Positions 33,159 through 40,783 of a stretch of 40,859 nt of DNA are shown one piece after another. The notes under the pieces were generated by a model, which was not told the DNA's origin, ran no database searches, and worked only from the letters and a program-made list of their open reading frames with translations. A program made the position numbers and the translations under genes. The stretch is from positions 1-40,859 of the forward strand of contig CAITIS010000112.1 in assembly GCA_903892515.1 (NCBI GenBank), in the 5' to 3' direction. Position 1 is the stretch's first letter. Each line of letters begins with the position of its first letter. Source of the stretch: an uncultured Planctomycetota bacterium. GTDB lineage: Bacteria > Planctomycetota > Phycisphaerae > SM23-33.

Positions 33159-34373
33159 TTATTTCCATTTAACCTGTTTGAGGTCGATACCTTCGCGGGC
33201 CATCTCGTACAGCGGCGAAAGCTCGCGCAGCTCCCGCACGGCCCGGACCACGCGTTCGATCGCAAAGTCGATCTCCTCTTGGGTGGTGAAGCGTCCCAGC
33301 GAAAACCGCAGCGAGCTATGGGCCATGTCGTCGCCCACGCCCAGGGCCTTGAGGACATAGCTGGGTTCCAGGCTGGCGCTGGTGCAGGCCGAGCCCGAAG
33401 AAACCGCGATGTCCTTCATCCGCATCATCAGCGACTCGCCCTCGACGTACGCAAAGGAGAGGTTCAGCGTATTGGGCAGCCGCTGCGTGGGATGGCCGTT
33501 CAAGTTGACCTGGTCCAGTTGGCTCACGATGCCCTGCTGCAAGCGGTCGCGCAGGGCGGTGATGCGCGGGCCTTCGGTCGGCATCTCCTGCATGGCCAAT
33601 TCCGCAGCCGCTCCCAGCCCGACGATGCCCGGCACATTCAGCGTGCCGCTGCGCATGCCGCGCTCGTGCCCGCCGCCGTGCATCTGGGCCGACAGGCTCA
33701 CGCGCGGGCCGCGCCGCCGCACGAACAGCGCCCCCACGCCCTTGGGGCCATAAATCTTGTGTCCCGAGATGCTCAGCAGGTCGATGCCGGTTTCGTCCAC
33801 GTTCAGCGGAATCTTGCCGAAGGCCTGCACGCCGTCGCAATGGAAGAGCACGCCGCGTTTCTTGGCCACTTTGCCGATCTCGGCCACCGGGTGAATCGTG
33901 CCCACCTCGTTATTGGCGGCCATGAGGCTGATGAGGATGGTCTTGTCGGTGATGGCGGCCTCGACCTGCTCGGGCGAAACCATGCCGGTGTGGTCGACGG
34001 TCAGGAACGTCACGTCGTAGCCCTGGGTTTCGAGGTAGTGGCAGGTGTCCAGCACGGCCTTGTGCTCGGTGGTGGCCGTGATGATGTGGTTGCCCTTCTC
34101 GCGGTACATCTCGGCGGCGCCCTTGATGGCCAGGTTGTCGCTCTCGGTGGCGCCGGAGGTGAAGACGATCTCCTTGGGCGAAGCGCCCATGGCCTGGCCG
34201 ATCTGCTGGCGGGCCTTCTCAACGGCCGCCTCCGCCGCCCAGCCAAAGCTATGATTCTTGCTGGCGGCGTTGCCAAAGTGCGTGGTGAGGTAGGGCATCA
34301 TCGCCTCGAGCACGCGCGGATCCAGCGGCGTGGTGGCGTTATTGTCCATGTAGATCGGCGTCTTGACGGCCAT
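33159..34373 (-). CDS. iscS: Cysteine desulfurase IscS
   Basis: IscS takes sulfur from cysteine as a persulfide and passes it to IscU. The 404-residue length equals Escherichia coli IscS. The PLP lysine is Lys206 in SISGHKIYG and the active Cys330 is in [10 protein letters not shown]. The [18 protein letters not shown] start and the C-terminal [13 protein letters not shown] are typical. The ATG at 34373 has AAAGGAAC nine bases before it. The frame continues upstream through repeats but that part is not part of the enzyme. The gene follows iscR by 160 bases. Confidence 0.98.
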   Translation of the reverse strand: MAVKTPIYMDNNATTPLDPRVLEAMMPYLTTHFGNAASKNHSFGWAAEAAVEKARQQIGQAMGASPKEIVFTSGATESDNLAIKGAAEMYREKGNHIITATTEHKAVLDTCHYLETQGYDVTFLTVDHTGMVSPEQVEAAITDKTILISLMAANNEVGTIHPVAEIGKVAKKRGVLFHCDGVQAFGKIPLNVDETGIDLLSISGHKIYGPKGVGALFVRRRGPRVSLSAQMHGGGHERGMRSGTLNVPGIVGLGAAAELAMQEMPTEGPRITALRDRLQQGIVSQLDQVNLNGHPTQRLPNTLNLSFAYVEGESLMMRMKDIAVSSGSACTSASLEPSYVLKALGVGDDMAHSSLRFSLGRFTTQEEIDFAIERVVRAVRELRELSPLYEMAREGIDLKQVKWK

Positions 34374-34533
34374 TACAGCGTTCCTTTCCCTTCCGTAATC
34401 ACTTTCTGTCGTGTCGCGGGCATCTCGCCCACGCCTCGTCTCTTTCTTCAGTGTCGCGGGCGTCTCGCCCGCGCCTCGTGGCACAGCCGCCCTCGGCTGT
34501 GGTTGTTGCGGCCCAGACGCCCGCGGCACATCT
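34374..34533. repeat. Repeats between iscR and iscS
   Basis: The gap holds GTCGCGGGCATCTCGCCCACG (about 34414-34434), GTGTCGCGGGCGTCTCGCCC (about 34451-34470), the GGCACAGCCGCCCTCGGCTG unit (34477-34503) and GACGCCCGCGGCACA at the end. All lie within the operon transcript. Structure here could influence the ratio of iscR to iscS expression. Confidence 0.75.
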
Positions 34534-35004
34534 TCAGTGGGCAGCCAGCGCCGCCCCCTCGCCGGAATCAGCGGTTTCAGTCACGGTCGGCTCGGCCACT
34601 TCGGCCAGCGTGAGCTTCTTCAGAAAATCGTTCAATTTCCGCTGCACGCGATGCACCGGATCGGCCACCGGGCAGCGCGACATGACTTGCAGCGTGCATT
34701 CGTGATGCCCGGCCTCATCCGTCACGCAGGCCGACAGCCGAATCGGGCCTTCCAACGCCGTGACCAGATCGGCCAGATTGATGTCCTCCGGCCGGCGGGC
34801 CAGGCGATAACCGCCCTTGGCCCCGCGCACGCTCTCGACATACCCGGCCGACGCCAATTCCTTCAGCACGTTCATCAGCAAGGAGAGCGGCACACCGAAC
34901 TGGTCGGCGATCTCCCGGGCACTGACCACCTGCTCAGCCGGCAAGCGGGCCAAGTGCGTCATGGCGATCAATCCGTAACCCGTTTTCTTGGTGAGAGATA
35001 GCAT
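34534..35004 (-). CDS. iscR: Rrf2-family regulator IscR
   Basis: IscR senses Fe-S status by carrying a [2Fe-2S] cluster and represses the isc operon. The 156-residue protein starts [20 protein letters not shown], with a winged helix (about 28-70, [20 protein letters not shown]) and the wing [10 protein letters not shown]. The cluster loop has Cys93, Cys103 and Cys111. Spacing is x9 and x7, wider than the x5-x5 of Escherichia coli IscR, so the loop differs. AAGGACGAGCG precedes the ATG. First gene of the isc operon; a candidate operator lies just upstream. Confidence 0.9.
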   Translation of the reverse strand: MLSLTKKTGYGLIAMTHLARLPAEQVVSAREIADQFGVPLSLLMNVLKELASAGYVESVRGAKGGYRLARRPEDINLADLVTALEGPIRLSACVTDEAGHHECTLQVMSRCPVADPVHRVQRKLNDFLKKLTLAEVAEPTVTETADSGEGAALAAH

Positions 35005-35037
35005 CGCTCGTCCTTAGTCTTCCTTTAAGACGCATAT

Positions 35038-35060
35038 GGGATCAATTTTGTTCTGATTCC
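35038..35060 (-). promoter_or_regulatory. Candidate IscR operator
   Basis: GGGATCA (35038-35044) and TGATTCC (35054-35060) form an inverted repeat with one mismatch and a nine-base centre. The site sits just after the -10, over the expected transcription start, where a repressor would block transcription. GGGATCAA occurs again exactly 50 bases away (35088-35095), overlapping the -35, which may be a second half-site. Confidence 0.5.
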
Positions 35061-35066
35061 ACAGGA

Positions 35067-35095
35067 AATATAGCACCGAAAGAGTGCGGGATCAA
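35067..35095 (-). promoter_or_regulatory. Promoter of the isc operon
   Basis: On the minus strand, -35 TTGATC (35090-35095), a 17-base spacer and -10 TATATT (35067-35072). Four and five of six consensus bases match. It lies about 60 bases upstream of the iscR start codon. Confidence 0.65.
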
Positions 35096-35117
35096 GAGGG
35101 AGAGAAGAAGTCGATCG

Positions 35118-35181
35118 GTGGATCCGTGGATTCGTGAATCCGTAGATCCGTGAATCCGTAGATCCGTGGATCCGTGGATCC
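35118..35181 (+). repeat. Eight tandem GTGGATCC-like units
   Basis: Eight consecutive eight-base units read GTGGATCC, GTGGATTC, GTGAATCC, GTAGATCC, GTGAATCC, GTAGATCC, GTGGATCC, GTGGATCC. Each centre is GATC or AATC. The array starts 23 bases upstream of the isc -35. It could be an array of protein sites or a slippage-generated minisatellite. Confidence 0.9.
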
Positions 35182-35195
35182 GCCCTGCCGTTACG

Positions 35196-35415
35196 CGTGG
35201 GTGCCATAGGTTGAGCCGCGTCTTCTTGCGGCTCTACCTATGCGACGATGGAGCATAGGCAGTCCCGGCTTCGCAAGACAACGCGAAGCCGTGCCAGCTG
35301 GGTGCCATGGTCAGCCCATCTTCTTGGGCTGGCCATGCGCGGACCTGCGCGTCGCGGTGCCGTGGTCGCGGCGTTTGCGACCACGTGGCCGCTGGACGCC
35401 GCGGCCACGGCACCC
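35196..35415. repeat. Repeat cluster downstream of the sugar isomerase gene
   Basis: Four units occur in order. These are GGGTGCCATAGGTTGAGCC with GGCTCTACCTATG (35199-35241), GCATAGGCAGTCCCGGCTTC with GAAGCCGTGCCAGC (about 35252-35299), GGGTGCCATGGTCAGCCC with GGGCTGGCCATG (about 35300-35338), and a compound unit 35356-35414 in which GGTGCCGTGG and CCACGGCACC enclose two hairpins. The last 41 bases (35375-35415) are identical to 36405-36445 on the other side of the isomerase gene. Confidence 0.85.
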
Positions 35416-35462
35416 TTGCGCTCCCCCCGCCGGCACCCGCCCCGCATCCCGACTGGCTTGTC

Positions 35463-36302
35463 CTACGCTTTGATCGTTACCTCGACCTGCCTGGCCACTG
35501 AGCGGACGTACTCGGCGGCGACGGCGAACTGCTCGGCGGTGTCGAGGTGTTCGAGCATCAGGGGCAGGTCCGGGTCGGTCCGCTCGATCTCCTGCAGGAA
35601 GGCGGCGTAGTCCAGCTTGCCCTTGCCCGGGGCGACTTCATTGATGTGCGAGGTGAAGCGTTCGTCCAGCAGCGAGTCCTTGCCGTGGATGCTCTTGATC
35701 TGATCGCCCAGCAGGGCAAAGCATTCGCGCACGAACTCGCCGCTCTGGTAGTAGCGGCGCGGGCTGGTGATGAGGTTGGCCAGGTCGAAATGCACGGCCA
35801 CGCCCGGCCGGTCGATGGCGCGGATCAGCTCGGCGTAGCTCTCGGGCGAATCGGGCGGGATCCACGGCATCGTTTCGAGCGTGTAGAAGGTCCGCGCGGG
35901 CTTGACCGCGTCGATGATCTCCTGGACGCTATCGACGATCCGCTCGAAGGTCTCGTCGCTGAAGTTCCGCTCGTCAGGCCCGTCCCACTTGGCCGCCCGC
36001 GAGCCGGCGATGTTCACGCAGCAGCGAGCGCCGATCTTCTCGGCCAAGGCCAGTTGACGCTTGCACTGGTGCAAGGCCTTGATGCACTCAGCCTCGTTGT
36101 CGCTGATCGGGTTGGACCAGGCCCCGACCTCGGCGATGGTAATGTCCGCATCGTCGGCGGCCTTGGCGTAGGCGGCAATCGTGGCGTCGTCGGCGTCGGC
36201 GTTGACCGGGCAATACGCGGCCGAGTACCCAAGACGCTTTACCGCCGCGACCCACTCCTGCGGATTCGCACACTTTTCGAACACCGGTCCGCCAAGTCTC
36301 AT
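35463..36302 (-). CDS. Sugar phosphate isomerase/epimerase (TIM barrel)
   Basis: The 279-residue protein belongs to the AP endonuclease 2/xylose isomerase-like barrel family, which includes many sugar and inositol isomerases. A metal site is suggested by LETMPWIP (Glu), VHFDLANL (Asp), KSIHGKD (His) and LMLEHL (Glu). Start 36302 is preceded by AAAGGAAAGGG; the frame further upstream consists of repeats. Substrate is unknown. Next to it and divergent is the GH4 gene; together they may process sugars, but the repeats between them argue against a shared promoter. Confidence 0.85.
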   Translation of the reverse strand: MRLGGPVFEKCANPQEWVAAVKRLGYSAAYCPVNADADDATIAAYAKAADDADITIAEVGAWSNPISDNEAECIKALHQCKRQLALAEKIGARCCVNIAGSRAAKWDGPDERNFSDETFERIVDSVQEIIDAVKPARTFYTLETMPWIPPDSPESYAELIRAIDRPGVAVHFDLANLITSPRRYYQSGEFVRECFALLGDQIKSIHGKDSLLDERFTSHINEVAPGKGKLDYAAFLQEIERTDPDLPLMLEHLDTAEQFAVAAEYVRSVARQVEVTIKA

Positions 36303-36701
36303 GATCGGCCCTTTCCTTTGAGGATGCCGCTGCTCTCGTGCACCGCATTGTATGGCGGCACACGGCCCTTGAGAACAGCTTGCCCGGTGGCGTGGGCGAT
36401 GCGGTTGCGACCACGTGGCCGCTGGACGCCGCGGCCACGGCACCCACGCGCACCTCTCACCCACCCGCGACGTGGTTGCTCGCTTCACTCGCGGCCACGG
36501 CACCCGACGGTCGGTGGGTGCCATAGGTTGAGCCGCGTCTTCTTGCGGCTCTACCTATGCGCTATGCAACGTCGAGCATAGGCAGTCCCGGCCTCGCAAG
36601 AAGACGCGAAGCCGTGCCAGCCTATGGCACCCACCCGCACCCACGCGCACCCCTCACCCGCCCGACGTGGTTGCTCGCTCCACTCGCAGCCCACGGCACC
36701 C
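36303..36701. repeat. Repeat cluster between isomerase and GH4 genes
   Basis: Units: a 41-base stretch identical to 35375-35415 (36405-36445), then ACGTGGTTGCTCGCTTCACT/GCGGCCACGGCACC (about 36471-36506), then GGGTGCCATAGGTTGAGCC/GGCTCTACCTATG (about 36515-36559). After these come GCATAGGCAGTCCCGGCCTC/GAAGCCGTGCCAGCCTATGG (about 36578-36629) and a second ACGTGGTTGCTCGCTCCACT unit (about 36664-36700). No gene. The set matches that on the other side of the isomerase gene. Confidence 0.85.
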
Positions 36702-36730
36702 TTGAGAACTCCGCGGCAGCTTGGCACAAT
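36702..36730 (+). promoter_or_regulatory. Promoter of the GH4 gene
   Basis: -35 TTGAGA (36702-36707), 17-base spacer, -10 CACAAT (36725-36730), with TGG directly before the -10 (extended form). A leader of about 25 bases ends in AGGAGA before the ATG at 36763. Confidence 0.5.
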
Positions 36731-36762
36731 GGCCGCACCTTTACTTTCAGGAGAATAGAGCA

Positions 36763-38322
36763 ATGGCCATCAAGGTTGCGTTTATCGGGGCTGGCAGCGT
36801 GGGGTTCACCCGCCGGCTGTTCCGCGACATCCTGACCGTGCCGGAGTTGCAGGACACGCGCTTCGCCTTTACTGACATCAACAAGAGCAACCTGAATATG
36901 CTCTCTCAGCTTTGCCAGAAGGACATCCGCACCAACAAGCTGCCGGCCACGATCAGCTCGACGATGAATCGCCGCGCCGCCATCGAGGGCGCCGACTATG
37001 TCATCAACTGCACGCGTATCGGCGGGCTGGAGGCCTTCAAGTTCGACATCGAGATTCCGCTGAAGTACGGCATCGACCAGTGTGTGGGCGACACGCTGTG
37101 CGCCGGCGGCATCATGTATGGCCAGCGGAACATCCCCTGCGTGCTGGACTTCTGCAAGGACATCCGCGAGGTGGCCAAGAAGGACGTGCTGTTCCTCAAT
37201 TACGCCAACCCCAACGCCATGAACACGTGGGCGGCCATCGAATTTGGCCACGTCAACACCGTGGGCCTGTGCCACGGCGTACAGGGCGGGCATTACCAGA
37301 TCGCCGCGGCCTTGGATCATCTGCACGGCCACAAGACGGCCGATGGGGACGATCCCGCCCAGCCGTGGAAGGGCTATTGCGAGATCATCTGCGCCGGCAT
37401 CAACCACCAGACGTGGTACACCCGCATCCTGTACCGTGGGAGGCTCATCGCCGCGGCTGAACTCATCGAGGCCTTCGAGAGCCATCCCCAGTTTTCCAAG
37501 CGGGAAAAGGTCCGCATCGACGTGCTGCGACGCTTCGGCTATTACTCCACCGAATCCAACGGCCACCTGAGCGAGTACGTGCCGTGGTATCGCAAGCGCG
37601 TCAAGGAGATCAAGAAGTGGATCGACCTGGGTGTGTGGATCGACGGCGAGACGGGCGGGTATCTGCGCGTCTGCACCGAAGGCCGGAACTGGTTCGAGAC
37701 GGACTTCCCTAACTGGCTCAAGGCCGAGGATAAGCCCATCACGCCGGCGGGGCGCTCGCCCGAGCACGGCAGCTACATCATCGAGGGACTGGAGACCGGC
37801 CGGTTATACCGCGGGCACTTCAACGTGAAGAACCATGGCTGCATCTCCAACTTGCCCGATGACTGCGTGATCGAGGCCCCCGGCTACGTGGACCACAACG
37901 GCATCAACATGCCGCGCGTGGGCGACTTGCCGCTGGCGTGTGCGGCCAGCCTGTCGGCCAGCGTGAACGTGCAGCGGATGAGCGTGCTGGCGGCGGTGAA
38001 GGGCGACGTGACGCTGCTCAAGCAGGCCATGCTGCACGACCCGCTGACGGCGGCGGTGTGCGACCCCGAGGAAATCTGGCAGATGACGGACGAAATGCTG
38101 GTGGCACAGGCGCAGTGGCTGCCGAATTACCGCAAGCACATTGCCGGAGCCAAGAAGCGGCTGGAGACAGCCCGGCGCAGCGGCCAATACCGCGGCACGA
38201 TCAAGACGCAGGGTGCGGCCAGGCTCAAGACCAAGACCGTGGCCGAGATGAAGAAGAACCGCGCCGCCGCCCGCAAGAACGCCGCGGCCTCTGATAAGGG
38301 CCACGTTAAGGCGACGAAGTAA
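36763..38322 (+). CDS. GH4 family glycosidase (alpha-galactosidase/glucosidase type)
   Basis: GH4 enzymes hydrolyse glycosides by an unusual NAD+- and Mn2+-dependent redox-elimination route in the cytoplasm. The 519-residue protein starts with the dinucleotide-binding AFIGAGSVGFTR. NYANPNAMNT, the metal ligand Cys in GLCHGVQGG and a His in GINHQTW follow, as in MelA-like members. The last 50 residues are a Lys/Ala/Arg-rich tail (KTKTVAEMKKNRAAARKNAA) beyond the usual family end. Such tails occur in other DNA- or membrane-associated proteins but meaning is unknown here. AGGAGA precedes the ATG. The exact sugar is not resolved. Confidence 0.9.
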   Translation: MAIKVAFIGAGSVGFTRRLFRDILTVPELQDTRFAFTDINKSNLNMLSQLCQKDIRTNKLPATISSTMNRRAAIEGADYVINCTRIGGLEAFKFDIEIPLKYGIDQCVGDTLCAGGIMYGQRNIPCVLDFCKDIREVAKKDVLFLNYANPNAMNTWAAIEFGHVNTVGLCHGVQGGHYQIAAALDHLHGHKTADGDDPAQPWKGYCEIICAGINHQTWYTRILYRGRLIAAAELIEAFESHPQFSKREKVRIDVLRRFGYYSTESNGHLSEYVPWYRKRVKEIKKWIDLGVWIDGETGGYLRVCTEGRNWFETDFPNWLKAEDKPITPAGRSPEHGSYIIEGLETGRLYRGHFNVKNHGCISNLPDDCVIEAPGYVDHNGINMPRVGDLPLACAASLSASVNVQRMSVLAAVKGDVTLLKQAMLHDPLTAAVCDPEEIWQMTDEMLVAQAQWLPNYRKHIAGAKKRLETARRSGQYRGTIKTQGAARLKTKTVAEMKKNRAAARKNAAASDKGHVKATK

Positions 38323-38416
38323 TTGGATGTCAGATAGTAGATATCAGGAAATGCCCTCTGGAAGGGTCATCATCTCCTAATATCCAATATCTGATATCCA
38401 GCATCTGGCATCTGAC
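38323..38416. repeat. AT-rich hairpin element after the GH4 gene
   Basis: TTGGATGTCAGATAGTAGAT (from 38323) pairs imperfectly with ATCCAGCATCTGGCATCTGA (to about 38415), and CCTAATATCCAATATC (38376-38391) is the shared core of this element group. It fills the gap between two convergent genes, so it could shape both transcript ends. Confidence 0.75.
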
Positions 38417-38698
38417 TCAGTCGCCTTCTTCCGGCGAGACGACGCCGGCGTGGACCTCCTCGGGGTGCTTGATCTCTTCCAGCGATGCGCCGAAGTTGAT
38501 GTGATAGGCTGCGCCCTCAATCACCAGGGCCGGCAGCGACTTGACGCCTGCCCTTTCGGCCTCGGGTATTCGCTGAGGTTGCTGGCCAAGGTTTACGCTC
38601 TCGATCTGGTATCGGCGTTTGTCGATGGCGGAAACGAGTCCCTGTTCGGCCGAGCGGCATACCGGACAGCCGGCGTGATAGAAAATCGCCTTACTCAT
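38417..38698 (-). CDS. Glutaredoxin/thioredoxin-fold small protein
   Basis: The 93-residue protein has a redox-type motif CPVC (11-14) in FYHAGCPVCRSAEQ and a cis-Pro region SLPALVI. This fits a small thioredoxin-fold oxidoreductase or sulfur/metal-handling protein in the cytoplasm. GGAAGGAG precedes the ATG at 38698. The longer open frame upstream is not conserved-looking. The partner is unknown. Confidence 0.8.
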   Translation of the reverse strand: MSKAIFYHAGCPVCRSAEQGLVSAIDKRRYQIESVNLGQQPQRIPEAERAGVKSLPALVIEGAAYHINFGASLEEIKHPEEVHAGVVSPEEGD

Positions 38699-38957
38699 AG
38701 CTAACTCCTTCCCCGCCCCCCATGCAATCTTAGGGCGCGAAATGAGCAATCCGTAGGGGAACCAAGCGGCAAATCCGCGACTTTCGCGGGCGTCGAAGCT
38801 TCGTAGGCTGGGCCGAAGTTTCGTAGGCTGGGTCGAAGCGTACACGCGAGGCCCACCTGCCGGGCGACAGGGGGCAGCGGCCGAAGAAGCACGGGCGAGA
38901 CGCCCGTGACACGCATGGCCGAGACGGCCATGTCACAACGGCCAAGTCACAATAACG
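38699..38957. repeat. Intergenic repeats between redox and hydrolase genes
   Basis: Two tandem copies of GAAGYTTCGTAGGCTGGG occur (about 38796-38833). Then come ACGGGCGAGACGCCCGT (38891-38907) and ATGGCCGAGACGGCCAT (38915-38931). The latter pair is shared almost exactly with 27922-27960. Confidence 0.7.
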
Positions 38958-39743
38958 CTACGCCGGCACGGTGACGCGCAGGCCATCGTAGGCGAGTTCA
39001 ACGCCCCTGGGCAGGTGAGCGTTGGTCTCGTTGTGCGGCAGTTCGTGGGTAATGTGCGTAAAGAGCGCCCGGCGCGGCTTGAGCCGGGTGACTATCTCCA
39101 AGGCCCCGGTCAAGTTGAAGTGCGTCGGGTGCGGCGTGTGCCGCAGGGCGTCGAGCACCAGCAGGTCCAGGCCACCCAGCAGTTCCATTGAGGCCGGCGG
39201 GATGGCCGAGCAGTCGGTGCAGTAGGCGAAGTTGCCGATGCGGAAACCCAGCACCTCGTCTTGGCCGTGCAGCAGCGGAATCGGCGTGATGTCCAGACCG
39301 GCCGCGGAGAACGGCCCCTCGACCAGGTGGAATCGCATGCAGGGGCGGAAGGTCGCGACCAGTTCGTACGGCACCTCGGCGTAGCCAAAGATCACCCGCA
39401 GCCGGCGTCGGGTGGCCTCGTCGGAATAGCCGTCGATGGGCCCGCCAATGACGTCGTTGAAGCGGCGGATGTCGTCTAAACCCAGGATGTGGTCGGCGTG
39501 GCCATGGGTGAACAGGATGCCATCGACGCGGCGGATGTCGCAGGCGACGGCTTCGAGACGCAACTCGGTCGGCGTGTCGATGAGCAGCACCTTGCCCGCG
39601 GAGGTGCGGATGGCCAGGCCGCAGCGATTGCGGTGGTCGCGCGGGTCGTCGCTGCGGCAGACGCGGCAATCGCAGTTGATCATCGGCACGCCGTGCGACG
39701 TGCCGGTGCCCAGAAACACCAGCTCGAGTTGGGATGCAGACAT
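38958..39743 (-). CDS. MBL-fold hydrolase, PhnP-like
   Basis: The 261-residue metallo-beta-lactamase-fold protein has the metal motif THGHADH (79-85) and a structural zinc knuckle Cys24-x-Cys26-x2-Cys29. These match PhnP, the phosphoribosyl cyclic phosphodiesterase of phosphonate breakdown. The opening FLGTGTSHGVPMINCDC is typical. No other phn gene is nearby, so a different cyclic phosphodiester is equally possible. AGGAG precedes the ATG. A long imperfect inverted repeat follows upstream. Confidence 0.88.
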   Translation of the reverse strand: MSASQLELVFLGTGTSHGVPMINCDCRVCRSDDPRDHRNRCGLAIRTSAGKVLLIDTPTELRLEAVACDIRRVDGILFTHGHADHILGLDDIRRFNDVIGGPIDGYSDEATRRRLRVIFGYAEVPYELVATFRPCMRFHLVEGPFSAAGLDITPIPLLHGQDEVLGFRIGNFAYCTDCSAIPPASMELLGGLDLLVLDALRHTPHPTHFNLTGALEIVTRLKPRRALFTHITHELPHNETNAHLPRGVELAYDGLRVTVPA

Positions 39744-39791
39744 AAAGCTCCTACGCCAGCTCTTAGTACCTAAACTATCTCAAAAGCTGAT

Positions 39792-39873
39792 TCACCGCAG
39801 AGACCGCAAAGATCGCAAAGCTGAAATGTTTCAACGAAGCTTCTCTCTGCGTTCTTCGCGGCCTCTGCGGTGA
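39792..39873. repeat. Long imperfect hairpin (CGCAGAG type)
   Basis: The 29 bases from 39792 (starting TCACCGCAGAG) pair with 39845-39873 (ending CTCTGCGGTGA), with a few mismatches, mostly A-C or G-T pairs. The loop contains TGAAATGTTTCA, itself a small palindrome. Similar purine-rich tracts occur at 21384, 12807 and 32531. Confidence 0.8.
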
Positions 39874-39948
39874 GTTCTGAGGTAGATTCTTGGCATTTCG
39901 TGCGCAGTTTGACGGCCAAGGGTGGCGCGGTCAAGATGGAGCGCGCGC

Positions 39949-39983
39949 AAAAAAAAGGGCCGCGGCGATGAAGCCTGCGGCCC
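39949..39983 (-). terminator. Rho-independent terminator of the PEP-CTERM gene
   Basis: On the minus strand, GGGCCGC (39977-39983 reverse) pairs with GCGGCCC (39957-39963 reverse), followed by eight T residues (39949-39956). It begins 22 bases after the stop codon. Confidence 0.9.
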
Positions 39984-40004
39984 TCTCTCCTTTGATCCAA
40001 TTCG

Positions 40005-40625
40005 TTACCGGCGGGCGCGCCGGGCCAACAGCCCCATGCCGCCAGCGACCAGCAGGGCCAGGCTCGCCGGCTCGGGCGTCGGCGTCATTTGCTGCACGTA
40101 GTTCACGCTGCCCAGGAAGGACACCGTGTAGCCGAAGTTCAAGGTGCCGCCGACCGGAACACTGGTGCCGGCATAGTAGTCGATATGGCCAGTGTACGTG
40201 CTCCCGGCCAGCGTGGGCTGGGTCATCACGGCCGTCCAATCGCCCGGCAGGGTCACCGCGGCGCCAGAGATCGCGAAAGTCTTGTCCATGGAGATATCGA
40301 TGTGATAGTCGGTCCACGTGAAGTCGGTGTCGTTGTCGATGCTGTTGGTGATGTGCACCGTCGGGTCCATCTCGGTGTCGGTGATGATGTCGCCCAGGAT
40401 GTGGCCCGCGAGCCCGGCCGCCGGCACGCAATGGTGAGCGCCCTTGATGGCCATCGTGTAGATCCCGTTCGACTCCGACAACGAAGGCACCGCGACCGGC
40501 TGGCAGGTGATCACGCCATCACCGTCGGAGCCACAAGTCCAGCTGATAATGTCGGCAGAGGCAAAGGAGGCGAGAAATCCAACCGCGAAGATCGCAATGG
40601 CTGCAAAGAGACTCTTGGACATCAT
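40005..40625 (-). CDS. PEP-CTERM sorted surface protein
   Basis: The 206-residue protein has a signal peptide (MMSKSLFAAIAIFAVGFLAS, to about residue 22). A beta-rich secreted region and the C-terminal sorting signal PEPASLALLVAGGMGLLARR follow, with a basic end RARR. PEP-CTERM signals are processed by exosortase in exopolysaccharide-producing bacteria; the exosortase is not in the window. The start at 40625 follows GAGAGGG by five bases; 40622 is an equally possible ATG. The region between has a Cys pair, and no family is recognised for it. A consensus promoter and terminator bound the gene. Confidence 0.88.
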   Translation of the reverse strand: MMSKSLFAAIAIFAVGFLASFASADIISWTCGSDGDGVITCQPVAVPSLSESNGIYTMAIKGAHHCVPAAGLAGHILGDIITDTEMDPTVHITNSIDNDTDFTWTDYHIDISMDKTFAISGAAVTLPGDWTAVMTQPTLAGSTYTGHIDYYAGTSVPVGGTLNFGYTVSFLGSVNYVQQMTPTPEPASLALLVAGGMGLLARRARR

Positions 40626-40706
40626 AGAAACCCTCTCTTTTCTGTTGTACCAGACGACTTGGCTCAAGCCTGGCGATGGGCTAGATCGCCTTAAGTTTCG
40701 ATCATT

Positions 40707-40734
40707 ACTGTACAACGAGTCCGTGTTTTGTCAA
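40707..40734 (-). promoter_or_regulatory. Promoter of the PEP-CTERM gene
   Basis: A perfect -35 TTGACA (40729-40734), 16-base spacer and -10 TACAGT (40707-40712) on the minus strand, about 80 bases upstream of the start codon. Confidence 0.55.
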
Positions 40735-40783
40735 GAGTCGTTCCGCAAATATTTCGGCCCCACGATGTTAAGCGGCTGCATGC

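Noticed and set aside
33141..34613. 490-residue frame opposite iscS
   Set aside because: Antisense of iscS; passes through repeats.
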